46,260 bases of DNA from Myxococcales bacterium. GTDB taxonomy: Bacteria; Myxococcota_A; Polyangia; Fen-1088. Each line of letters opens with the position of its first letter. Within the stretch, counting starts at the first letter, position 1. A program made the translations under genes and the position numbers. Below, piece after piece: positions 33,373 to 42,200 of the stretch. The notes under the pieces were generated by a model. It did not search any database. It saw only the letters and a list, made by a program, of their open reading frames with translations, and was not told where the DNA came from. Where the stretch lies: positions 1 through 46,260 of the forward strand of contig PLNW01000160.1 of assembly GCA_003142855.1 (NCBI GenBank). The letters are read 5' to 3'.

Positions 33373-34770
33373 ATGCACAGCACCCTGGGATTCATAGACG
33401 AAAGCGAAATCATCCGCGTGTTGGCGGCACCGGCCAGCAAGGATGCGGAACACGTGCGCGCGGTATTGGCCAAAGCCCGCGGTTTGGCCGGGCTCGGCTT
33501 GCAGGACGTGGCCACTTTGGCCGCGGTCAGCGATCCCGAGCTGCTGGGCGAAATCTTCCAGACCGCGCGCGCGGTGAAAGATCAAATCTACGGGCCGCGG
33601 CTCGTTCTCTTTGCGCCGCTCTACGTGTCCAATATGTGCGCCAATGACTGCACCTATTGTGCTTTTCGCGCGCGCAACAAAGAGGTCAAGCGAAGGGCAC
33701 TGTCACAGGAAGAGATTCGCCGCGAGGTCGAGATCCTGGTCGACCAGGGCCACAAGCGCGTCCTGCTGGTGGCGGGCGAGTCGTATCCGCACCAGGGCTT
33801 CCAGTACGTGCTCGACTCGATTGCGACGATCTACAGTGTCAAGCGCGGCAAGGGCGAAATCCGCCGCGTGAATGCCAACATCGCGCCCTTGACCCTCGAT
33901 GAATTCCGCGCGCTCAAGGGCGCAGGCATTGGCACCTACCAGTTGTTCCAGGAAACCTACCACCACGCGACCTACCAGAGCGTGCACCTGGCAGGCAAGA
34001 AGAAGGACTACGACTGGCGCGTCTCCGCCATGGACCGCGCCATGGAAGCCGGGATCGACGACGTGGGCATCGGCATCCTGTTCGGCCTGGCCGATTGGCG
34101 CTTCGAGATCCTGGCCCTCATGCAACACATTCGGCACCTGGAGGCGCGCTTTGGTGTCGGTCCGCACACCATCAGCGTACCGAGGCTGGAGCCGGCCATC
34201 GGATGCGACATCGCCTCGACCCCGCCGCACGCGGTATCCGATATCGACTTTCGCAAGATCGTGGCCATTCTGCGTCTGGCGGTGCCCTACACCGGCATCA
34301 TCATGTCCACGCGCGAGACGCCCAACATCCGGCGCGAAACCTTCGCGTTGGGCGTGTCGCAGATTTCCGCCGGCAGCCGCACCAATCCGGGCGGCTATGC
34401 CGAGGCCGAGGCCAACCCGGCGGAATCGAGCCAGTTCCAGCTCGGCGATCATCGCGATCTCGACGAGGTGGTGCGCGACGTGGCGTCGATGGGCTACGTT
34501 CCGTCGTTCTGTACCGGCTGCTACCGGCTGGGACGCACGGGCCACGACTTCATGGATCTGGCCAAACCCGGCGCGATCAAGTTGCACTGCGACCCCAACG
34601 CGCTGTCGACCTTCACCGAATACCTGGAGGACTATGCCGGCCCGGAAACGCGCAAGGTGGGCGAAGCCCTGGTGGGCAGCACTCTGGCCAACATGGACGC
34701 GCGCCAGAAGGAGATCTCCGAGGCCCTAGTACGCAAGGTGAAGGGCGGCAAACGCGACGTCTTTGTATGA
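33373..34770 (+). CDS. hydG: [FeFe]-hydrogenase maturase HydG (radical SAM tyrosine lyase)
   Basis: HydG cleaves tyrosine to make the CO and CN- ligands delivered as an Fe-Cys synthon for the H-cluster. At 465 aa it has the normal length. The radical-SAM motif is CANDCTYC (Cys89/93/96). The C-terminal auxiliary cluster motif CTGC followed by Cys after 22 residues (CX2CX22C) is exact, within SFCTGCYRLGRTG to KLHC. The ATG follows GAGGAGTAC. It is the first maturase of the operon and ends 15 bases before the aspartase gene, where a hairpin overlaps its stop. Confidence 0.97.
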   Translation: MHSTLGFIDESEIIRVLAAPASKDAEHVRAVLAKARGLAGLGLQDVATLAAVSDPELLGEIFQTARAVKDQIYGPRLVLFAPLYVSNMCANDCTYCAFRARNKEVKRRALSQEEIRREVEILVDQGHKRVLLVAGESYPHQGFQYVLDSIATIYSVKRGKGEIRRVNANIAPLTLDEFRALKGAGIGTYQLFQETYHHATYQSVHLAGKKKDYDWRVSAMDRAMEAGIDDVGIGILFGLADWRFEILALMQHIRHLEARFGVGPHTISVPRLEPAIGCDIASTPPHAVSDIDFRKIVAILRLAVPYTGIIMSTRETPNIRRETFALGVSQISAGSRTNPGGYAEAEANPAESSQFQLGDHRDLDEVVRDVASMGYVPSFCTGCYRLGRTGHDFMDLAKPGAIKLHCDPNALSTFTEYLEDYAGPETRKVGEALVGSTLANMDARQKEISEALVRKVKGGKRDVFV

Positions 34771-34784
34771 GGTGAAGTACCTCA
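34768..34784 (+). promoter_or_regulatory. Hairpin over the hydG stop and the aspartase ribosome site
   Basis: TGAGGT (34768-34773), loop GAAGT and ACCTCA (34779-34784) form a six-pair stem. Its left arm contains both the hydG TGA and part of the GAGGTGAAG ribosome site of the next gene. Ribosomes finishing hydG would open it, so it could couple aspartase translation to hydG translation. Confidence 0.5.
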
Positions 34785-34785
34785 C

Positions 34786-36204
34786 ATGAGCGAAACACGC
34801 CGCGAGCGAGACTTGTTGGGGGAGAGGGAGGTTCCTGCGGCAGCGCTCTGGGGCGTGCACACGCTGCGGGCGCTGGAGAATTTCCCGCTGGCCGGGCGGC
34901 CCGTGCATCAAGCCCTGGTGCGCGCCTTCGGAGCGGTGAAGGGGGCGTGCGCGCTCACCAATCAGCGACTGGGCGCGTGGGCCGCGGATTCGATCAAGGG
35001 TGAAGCCATCGTGCGCGCGTGCGCTGAAATGGCTAGCGGGCAACTCGACGAACATGTCGTGGTGGACGCCTTGCAGGGCGGGGCAGGCACCAGCACCAAC
35101 ATGAACGTCAACGAGGTGCTGGCCAACCGCGCGCTGCAGATCCTGGGCGAGCCGCTGGGGCAGTATCAGCGCGTGTCGCCGCTCGACGACATCAACTTGC
35201 ACCAGTCCACCAATGACACGTTCCCGACGGCGATGCGGGTGGCGGGCCTGTGGCTGCTGGCTGCGCTGGAAAAGGAAGTCGTGGCGTTGCAGGAGGCTTT
35301 TCAGCAAAAAGAAAAGGCCTTCGCCCACATCGTCAAGGTCGGCCGCACCGAGATGCAGGACGCGGTCCTCATCACCTTGGGCCGCGAGATGGGCGCCTAC
35401 GCCGAGGCCCTGACGCGCGACCGCTGGCGCATCTACAAGTGCAGCGAGCGTCTGCGCGTGGTGAATCTCGGCGGCACGGCCATCGGCACCGGCCTGGGCG
35501 CTCCGCGCGCCTTCATCTTTCAGGTGGTGGACACGCTCTCGCAGTTGACTGGGCTGGCTGTGGCGCGCGCGGAAAACCTAGTCGAGGCGACGCAGAACGC
35601 GGATGTGTTTGCCGAGGTTTCCGGGATCCTCAAGGCCTGCGCGGTGAACCTGTTGAAGATCTCGTCCGACCTGCGACTGCTTTCGTCCGGCCCCGAGGCC
35701 GGCCTGGGTGAGATCAAGTTGCCCGCGCGGCAAGCCGGCTCGTCCATCATGCCGGGCAAAGTGAATCCCGTCATTCCCGAAGCCGTCAGCCAAGCGGCCC
35801 TGTTGGTCATGGCCCACGACGCTGCCCTTGCGCAGGCGTGCGCGGCCGGCAGCCTGGAACTGAACCCCTTCTTGCCTCTCGTCGCTCACTGTCTGCTCGA
35901 CAGTCTGGACTTGCTGGCGCGGGCCGCCGGGATTCTTCGCCGCTTTTGCGTCGAAGGAATGACCGCCGACGAAGAGCGCTGTCGCGCGCATGTGCAGGCG
36001 TCGACAGCCGCGGTCACGGCCTTGGTGGCGCGCGTGGGATACGCGGCCGCCGGCACCATCGCGCGCAAGGCGAACGAGCGTCGCTGTTCAATTCGCGAGG
36101 TCGTCCTGGCCGACGGCGTCTTGAGCGAGCGAGAGTTCGACGAATTGACCACGCCCGAGGCCGTGTGCCGCCTGGGCTCGCCCGAGCGGGGAGGGCAACC
36201 ATGA
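34786..36204 (+). CDS. Aspartase-like ammonia-lyase within the hydrogenase maturation operon
   Basis: The protein is 472 aa of the aspartase/fumarase superfamily. The signature loop GSSIMPGKVNP is intact, and the active-site stretches GGAGTSTNMNVNEVLANRA and HQSTNDTFPTAMR are present. An aspartase releases ammonia from aspartate, giving fumarate. Aspartase-like genes are known beside hydE, hydF and hydG in several bacteria. A proposed reason is nitrogen supply for the azadithiolate bridge of the H-cluster; that is inference. Class II fumarase is the main alternative. It lies between hydG and hydF, and its stop overlaps hydF by ATGA. Confidence 0.85.
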   Translation: MSETRRERDLLGEREVPAAALWGVHTLRALENFPLAGRPVHQALVRAFGAVKGACALTNQRLGAWAADSIKGEAIVRACAEMASGQLDEHVVVDALQGGAGTSTNMNVNEVLANRALQILGEPLGQYQRVSPLDDINLHQSTNDTFPTAMRVAGLWLLAALEKEVVALQEAFQQKEKAFAHIVKVGRTEMQDAVLITLGREMGAYAEALTRDRWRIYKCSERLRVVNLGGTAIGTGLGAPRAFIFQVVDTLSQLTGLAVARAENLVEATQNADVFAEVSGILKACAVNLLKISSDLRLLSSGPEAGLGEIKLPARQAGSSIMPGKVNPVIPEAVSQAALLVMAHDAALAQACAAGSLELNPFLPLVAHCLLDSLDLLARAAGILRRFCVEGMTADEERCRAHVQASTAAVTALVARVGYAAAGTIARKANERRCSIREVVLADGVLSEREFDELTTPEAVCRLGSPERGGQP

Positions 36205-37457
36205 CGAAGCTGTCCACGCCCAAGGGCATGCGCTTGCACGTCGGGATCTTTGGCCGGCGCAACGTGGGCAAGTCCAGTTTGCTCAACGCGATGGTGCGCC
36301 AGCATGTCTCGCTGGTGTCCGACGTCGCAGGAACCACGACCGATCCGGTGGAAAAGCCCATGGAGCTTCTCCCGTTGGGCCCGGTTCTCTTCATCGACAC
36401 GGCCGGCATCGACGATGAAGGCGCGCTGGGTGACTTGCGGGTGAAACGCACGACCGAGGTGTTCGACCGCACCGACCTGGGCCTGATTGTGGCCGCGGGC
36501 GAGTGGGGTCCTTTCGAAGAGGCACTGGTGCGCGAGATGCAAGCGCGCAAGGTTCCGCTGTTGGTGGCGTTCAACAAGTCGGATGTCGCGCCGGCCAGCG
36601 CCGCTCAATTGGCGGCCCTGCATGATCGCGGGCTGTGTGCCGTCGAGACCAGCGCGGTCACGGGTGCCGGGCTTCTGGATCTGCGGCAGGCGCTGCTTGG
36701 TCAAGCTCCACCGGATTATCTCGACAGTCGCGCCATCGCGGCCGATCTGGTGGGTTCGGGCGAGATGGCCGTGCTGGTCGTCCCCATTGACAAGGAAGCG
36801 CCCAAGGGCCGCCTGATCCTGCCGCAAGTGCAGGTGCTGCGCGATCTGCTGGACCACGACGCGTTTGCTTTGGTGGTGAAAGAGCGCGAGCTGCGCGCCG
36901 CCCTCGACCGTCTGCGCGCGCCGCCCCGGCTGGTCATCACCGACTCACAAGCCTTTTTGAAAGTCGCGGCCGACACGCCGGCCACGGTGCCGCTCACCAG
37001 CTTCTCCATCCTCTTCGCGCGCCTCAAGGGCGATCTGGTCGCCCAGGTCGAGGGCGCGCTGGCCATCGATCAACTTCGCCCCGGCGACCGCGTGTTGATC
37101 GCCGAAGCCTGCGCGCATCACCCCATCGGGGAAGACATCGGTCGCGTGAAGATTCCGCGCTGGCTCACGCAGTACGTGGGCGGCCGCCTCGACTTTCACA
37201 CCGTGCAGGGACACGACTTCCCGGCGGATCTGTCTCCCTACCGGCTCATCGTCCATTGCGGCTCGTGCACGCTCAATCGGCGCGAGGTCTTGAGTCGCAT
37301 CTTGCGCGCGCGCGCGGCCGGCGTGCCCTTCACCAACTACGGCCTGTGCATCGCCTACAGCCTGGGGATCTTTGCCCGCGCCCTGGCTCCCTTTCCGGCG
37401 GCGCAGGACATGCTTTCTCGCCATGAACAGACTCGACGCCATACTGGACAAGGATAG
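36201..37457 (+). CDS. hydF: [FeFe]-hydrogenase maturation GTPase HydF
   Basis: HydF is the scaffold that assembles the di-iron subcluster and hands it to HydA. The protein is 418 aa. GTPase motifs are GRRNVGKSS (about residues 18-26), DTAG (66-69) and NKSD (125-128). The C-terminal Fe-S site has Cys304-Ala-His306 and HCGSC with Cys353 and Cys356, matching the CxH...HCxxC pattern. The ATG at 36201 overlaps the aspartase stop, and the hydE start lies inside its 3' end. Confidence 0.97.
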   Translation: MTKLSTPKGMRLHVGIFGRRNVGKSSLLNAMVRQHVSLVSDVAGTTTDPVEKPMELLPLGPVLFIDTAGIDDEGALGDLRVKRTTEVFDRTDLGLIVAAGEWGPFEEALVREMQARKVPLLVAFNKSDVAPASAAQLAALHDRGLCAVETSAVTGAGLLDLRQALLGQAPPDYLDSRAIAADLVGSGEMAVLVVPIDKEAPKGRLILPQVQVLRDLLDHDAFALVVKERELRAALDRLRAPPRLVITDSQAFLKVAADTPATVPLTSFSILFARLKGDLVAQVEGALAIDQLRPGDRVLIAEACAHHPIGEDIGRVKIPRWLTQYVGGRLDFHTVQGHDFPADLSPYRLIVHCGSCTLNRREVLSRILRARAAGVPFTNYGLCIAYSLGIFARALAPFPAAQDMLSRHEQTRRHTGQG

Positions 37458-38631
37458 GCTGGACCCAGAAGACCTGGCCGTCTTGCTCGGCGCCGACGCG
37501 CCAGCGAAACATGCGTCTGTGTTGTCTGCGGCCTACGCGGTCAAGTTTCGCGAGGTCGGCCCGATTGTGTATTTTCGCGGCCTCTTCGAGCTGTCGAATC
37601 TTTGCAGCAAAGATTGTCTGTACTGCGGAATTCGCCGCAGCAATCACAACGTCGAGCGCTACACCGTTCCGAGCGACGAAATCCTCAACGGCGCACGCTG
37701 GGCATGGGAGCAAGGGTACGGTTCCGTGGTCCTGCAATCCGGCGAGCGCAGCGATCCGGCTTTCGTGGACCTGATCACGGAGCTGGTGACGAAGATCCGC
37801 GCTCTGTCGCGCAATGAGCTGGCGATAACCTTGTCAGTGGGCGAGCAGTCGGAAGCGACCTACCGCACCTGGTACAAGGCCGGCGCCGAACGCTATCTGC
37901 TGCGCATCGAAACCAGCGACCCGGACTTGTACCGGCGGCTTCACCCTGCGGATCACAGTTGGGAGCGCCGCCGCGATTGCCTGCGCCTGCTCCACAGCAT
38001 CGGCTTTCAGCTCGGCTCGGGCGTGATGATCGGCCTGCCCGGCCAGAGTGTGGAGCAGCTCGCCCGCGACATTCTGTTTTTCGAGCAAGAGAAGGTCGTC
38101 ATGATCGGCATGGGGCCGTTCATCCCGCACGCCGATACGCCCTTGCGCGATTCGATCCGCAACTTCGCCTGGAAACGGCACGCGCAACTGGCGCTGGCCT
38201 TGCGCATGATCGCAGTCACGCGTCTGTACCTGCCGGACGTGAACATCGCGGCCGCGACCGCGCTGCAGGCCCTGGCGCCCAATGGCCGGGAACAGGGGCT
38301 CATGGCCGGGGCCAACGTCATCATGCCCAACCTGACCGACCCGAAATACCGGAGCGCCTACCAGCTCTACGACGGCAAGCCGTGCCTGGACGAGTCGGCC
38401 ACGCAGTGCCGAGGCTGTCTGGAAGCGCGTATCGCGAGCCTGGGAGAAACCATCGGCTTCGGCAAGAGAGGGGATTCGAAACGCTTTCTCGGTCGCAATG
38501 TCGCGGCCGCAACGAGGGGAGTGATTTCAGCTGGTCAGCAGCGCCCTGCTGAGAACACAGAGGGGAGAGGGGAGGGCACAGAGATCGGAATCGCTGGTCG
38601 GGCGTCGGTGGATTCAAGAGAACATCGGTGA
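37423..38631 (+). CDS. hydE: [FeFe]-hydrogenase maturase HydE (radical SAM), with unusual C-terminal tail
   Basis: HydE is the radical-SAM maturase that processes the iron-cysteine synthon made by HydG. The protein is 402 aa, against about 350 in typical members. The cluster motif is CSKDCLYC (Cys61/65/68). Conserved segments include YLLRIETSDPDLY and LGSGVMIGLPGQ. The ATG at 37423 overlaps hydF by 35 bases. After GDSKRF, where most homologs end, about 45 low-complexity residues follow (GQQRPAENTEGRGEGTEIG), as if an original stop had been lost. The 179 bases after it carry the promoter and operator of the structural genes. Confidence 0.96.
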   Translation: MNRLDAILDKDRLDPEDLAVLLGADAPAKHASVLSAAYAVKFREVGPIVYFRGLFELSNLCSKDCLYCGIRRSNHNVERYTVPSDEILNGARWAWEQGYGSVVLQSGERSDPAFVDLITELVTKIRALSRNELAITLSVGEQSEATYRTWYKAGAERYLLRIETSDPDLYRRLHPADHSWERRRDCLRLLHSIGFQLGSGVMIGLPGQSVEQLARDILFFEQEKVVMIGMGPFIPHADTPLRDSIRNFAWKRHAQLALALRMIAVTRLYLPDVNIAAATALQALAPNGREQGLMAGANVIMPNLTDPKYRSAYQLYDGKPCLDESATQCRGCLEARIASLGETIGFGKRGDSKRFLGRNVAAATRGVISAGQQRPAENTEGRGEGTEIGIAGRASVDSREHR

Positions 38632-38728
38632 TTTCATGAACATAGGACCACAGGAATGGCGTTGGGCGTACCGGAAAACGGATACTGGCGAGAACAGGGA
38701 TTTGTGAGTTGATTTACGAAAAGTTTTC

Positions 38729-38756
38729 TTGACGATAAACGCTAGATGATGATACC
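38729..38756 (+). promoter_or_regulatory. Promoter of the hydrogenase structural operon
   Basis: TTGACG (38729-38734) is followed 16 bases later by GATACC (38751-38756). The -35 is good and the -10 weak. The Rex operator starts five bases downstream, where it would block open-complex formation. Confidence 0.5.
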
Positions 38757-38760
38757 TTCA

Positions 38761-38778
38761 TTGTGAAATATTTCACAG
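38761..38778. promoter_or_regulatory. Near-perfect Rex operator
   Basis: TTGTGAAATATTTCACAG matches the Rex consensus palindrome TTGTGAAATATTTCACAA at all but the last base. It lies just downstream of the promoter boxes and 33 bases before the NuoE-like gene. With rex encoded at the head of the adjacent operon, NADH-dependent derepression of the hydrogenase is strongly suggested. Confidence 0.85.
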
Positions 38779-38810
38779 CGTGAGCCAGGTAACAAGAAGG
38801 ATCTGGTCAA

Positions 38811-39290
38811 ATGACAACAGTCACACAGGACATTCAGCCCATCCTTAGGAAGTATCAGAACGCCCGACGCGATTCCTTGATCACGATCCTGCAAGAAGTT
38901 CAGGACGCCCAGGGGTACGTGTCGAAGGAGTCGGTCATCGCGATTGGCCAGCACCTCAAGCTGCCCGCCAGCAAGGTGTTTGGCGTCGCGACCTTCTACA
39001 ACCAGTTCCGCTTTCATCCCGCTGGCAAGTTCCACGTTCAGGTGTGCCGAGGCACGGCCTGTCACGTGAAGGGATCTTTGTCTTTGCTCGATACCGTGAA
39101 GAACGAGCTGAAGCTCTTGCCGGGACAGACCAGCCGGGATCGCATATTCAGCTTGGAAGTCGTCGCCTGTTTGGGGGCTTGCGGTTTGTCCCCGGTGATG
39201 TGTGTGAACGGCGAGTTCTTCGCCCGCATGACGCCGACCCGAGCGCGCAAGCTCCTCGACGGCTGTCGCAAGGAGGCCGTGCAGTCATGA
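38811..39290 (+). CDS. NuoE-like [2Fe-2S] subunit of the hydrogenase (HydC type)
   Basis: The protein is 159 aa. An N-terminal helical part (LITILQEVQDAQGYVSKESV, FGVATFYNQFRF) is followed by a thioredoxin-like ferredoxin fold. Its four cluster Cys are in CRGTAC and CLGAC. This is the 24-kDa subunit of complex I and of multimeric NAD(P)-linked [FeFe]-hydrogenases. The ATG follows AAGAAGGA. The stop overlaps the next gene by ATGA. It is the first gene after the Rex operator. Confidence 0.94.
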   Translation: MTTVTQDIQPILRKYQNARRDSLITILQEVQDAQGYVSKESVIAIGQHLKLPASKVFGVATFYNQFRFHPAGKFHVQVCRGTACHVKGSLSLLDTVKNELKLLPGQTSRDRIFSLEVVACLGACGLSPVMCVNGEFFARMTPTRARKLLDGCRKEAVQS

Positions 39291-42200
39291 CCACTATGCC
39301 GAAGTCCCTGTTCGCTGCGCTCGACGTTTCGACCACGCCCGATCCTTTCGTCCTCGAGTACCTGCAATCCGGCAGTGTGGCCAAGAACAACGAGCAGGAA
39401 GCCGTTCTGGCCAAGCTTCGTCGCGATGTGGTCAGCAAGCCGGTCATCTACCTGGGCATGGGAACCTGTGGCATGGGCGCAGGCGCGGCCAAGGTGGAAA
39501 AGGCGGTTCGTCAGTACCTGGACGCCAACCACAAGGACGTCGAGATCGTCGAGGTTGGTTGCATCGGCATGTGCGCATTCGAGCCCATGCTGGACGTTCA
39601 GATGCCAGGCAAGCGTCGTCTGTCATTCATGCAGGTTTCGCCCGACAACGTCGCCGGCATCCTCGACGGCGTGTTCGCTGGCAAGATCCCGACCGCGAAC
39701 CTGGTGGGGCAGTTTAGCGCGGGACCGTCCGAACCGTGGTCGGACTTGCCCCGGCTGGACCAGCATTCCTTCTTCAAGCCGCAGCTGCGTTGGGTGCTGG
39801 AATTCTCGGGCATCGTCGATCCCGGCAGCATCGAGGAGTACATCGCGCGCGGCGGATACAAGACGTTCCTCGAAACCATCCGCAGCAAGACCCGCGAGGT
39901 GGTGTGCGACATCGTCGAGAAGAGCGGACTGCGCGGCCGTGGCGGCGGCGGCTTTCTCACCGGCCGCAAGTGGAAGATGGCGCTCAGCCAGTCGAGCGAC
40001 CAGAAGTACCTCATCTGCAACGCCGACGAAGGCGATCCCGGCGCCTTCATGGACCGCGCGCTGATCGAGAGCGATCCGCACAAGCTGCTGGAAGGCATGA
40101 TGATCGCCGCCTACGCCATCGGCGCCAAGGACGCCTACGTGTACATTCGCGCCGAATACCCGCTGGCCGTGCAGCGTCTGCGCGAGGCCATCGCGCGCGC
40201 CACAGCCTACGGCCTCATCGGCGACCACATCATGGGCAGCGGGTTCAACTTGCAGTTCCACATTAAGATGGGTGCCGGCGCCTTCGTGTGCGGCGAAGAA
40301 ACCGCGCTCATGCACAGCATCGAAGGCCGGCGCGGTATGCCGCGGCCACGGCCTCCCTACCCGGCGCAAAGTGGCCTGTTCGCCAAGCCCACGGTAATCA
40401 ACAACGTCGAGACCTTGGCCAACATCCCGGTGGTCATGCGCAAAGGCGCCGAGGGCTACGCCGCCGTCGGCACCGCCACCAGCAAGGGCACCAAGATCTT
40501 TGCGCTCAGCGGAAAGATCCAGCGCGCGGGTCTGGTCGAGGTGGCGATGGGAACCTCACTGCGCACCGTGATCTTCGACGTGGGCAGCGGGCCGCCGGCA
40601 GGCAAGAAGTTCAAGGCCGTGCAGATCGGCGGCCCCTCGGGCGGCTGCATCCCGCCGCAGTTGCTCGACACGCCCATCGATTACGAAACCCTCAAGAGCG
40701 CGGGCGCCATCATGGGATCGGGCGGCCTGGTGGTGCTGGACGAGACCACCTGCATGGTGGACTTCGCCAAGTTCTTCATGGAGTTCATCCAGAGCGAAAG
40801 CTGCGGCAAGTGCATCCCCTGTCGCGAGGGTACACGCCGTATGCTCGAGATCCTCGACGCCATCACGCGGCCACGGCGCAAGGAAGAGAACATCGATGCG
40901 CTGATTCGCTTCCAGGGCATCATGCGCCTCTCCGAGCTGGCCGAGACCATCAAGATCACCAGCCTGTGCGGTCTGGGGCAGACCGCGCCCAACCCGGTGC
41001 TGTCGACCTTGCGCTGGTTTCGCGAGGAATACGAAGCCCATGTCTTCGAGCGGACCTGCCCGGCGGGCGCGTGCAAGGACTTGGTGGGCGCGCCTTGCCA
41101 GAACACCTGCCCGGTGGGCACTGAAGCCTGGCGCTATGTCGCGCACATCGCGCGCGGCGAGTACGCGGAAGCCTATCGAGTGATCCGCAGCGCCAACCCG
41201 TTCCCTTCGGCCTGCGCGCGGGTGTGTGACCACCCCTGCGAGTCGATGTGCCGCGCGGGCGCCACCGGCGGCGAGCCCATTGCGGTGCGCACCCTCAAGC
41301 GCTTCATCGTGGATCGCGTGGCTCCCGATTCGTACAAGGAACTGGTCAAGGTCGCGGGTGCAAACGCGCCCAAGATCGCAGTCATCGGCGCCGGCCCGTC
41401 GGGGCTGACCGCGGCCCACTACCTGGGCGCGCTGGGCAACCGGGTCACAGTGTTCGAGCGCGAATCCAAGCCCGGCGGCATGCTGGTTTCCGCCATTCCC
41501 GAGTACCGCTTGCCACGCGAAACATTGCAAAAGGAGATCGACTCCCTGTTGAACGTCAACGTCGAACTCAAGCTCAATCAGACCTTGGGCAAGGACTTCA
41601 CCATCGATTCTTTGATGGACAAGGACGGCTACAAGGCGGTGTACGTGGCCACTGGCGCGCACGAGAGCAAGCGGCTGGGCCTGTCCGGCGACGATGCCGA
41701 GGGCGTGCTCCCCAGCATCAAGTTTCTCAAGGCCTACAACCTGGAAGGCAAGCACCTGGCCAAGGGTCGGGTGGGAATCGTCGGCGGCGGCAATTCTGCC
41801 ATCGACGCGGCCCGCGTGGCTTTCCGCCAGAAGGGCGTGACCGGCGTGACCGTGTTCTACCGCCGCACACGCGCGGAAATGCCGGCTTACGGCGAGGAGA
41901 TCGAGGCTGCCTTGGCCGAGGGTATCGTGCTCAAGCCGCTGGTGGCTCCTATCGGGGTCGTGGTCAAGGATGGCAAGCTCGGCGGGGTGAAGTTCATCAA
42001 CAACGAGCTGGGCCCGCTCGACGATTCAGGTCGCCAGCAACCGGTGCCGATTCCGGGATCGGAACACGTGGTGGATCTGGACACGCTCATCGTGGCCATC
42101 AGCGAGCAGCCTGAAGGCGTTGGGCTCAAGGATTTGAAGACCACGCGCTGGGGAACCGTGACCGTCAACCCCGAATCATTCACCACCAGTCGTCCCGGCG

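Noticed and set aside
40556..41755. Minus-strand open frame of 399 codons
   Set aside because: It is antisense to the NuoF-GltD fusion, which has unambiguous domain motifs.
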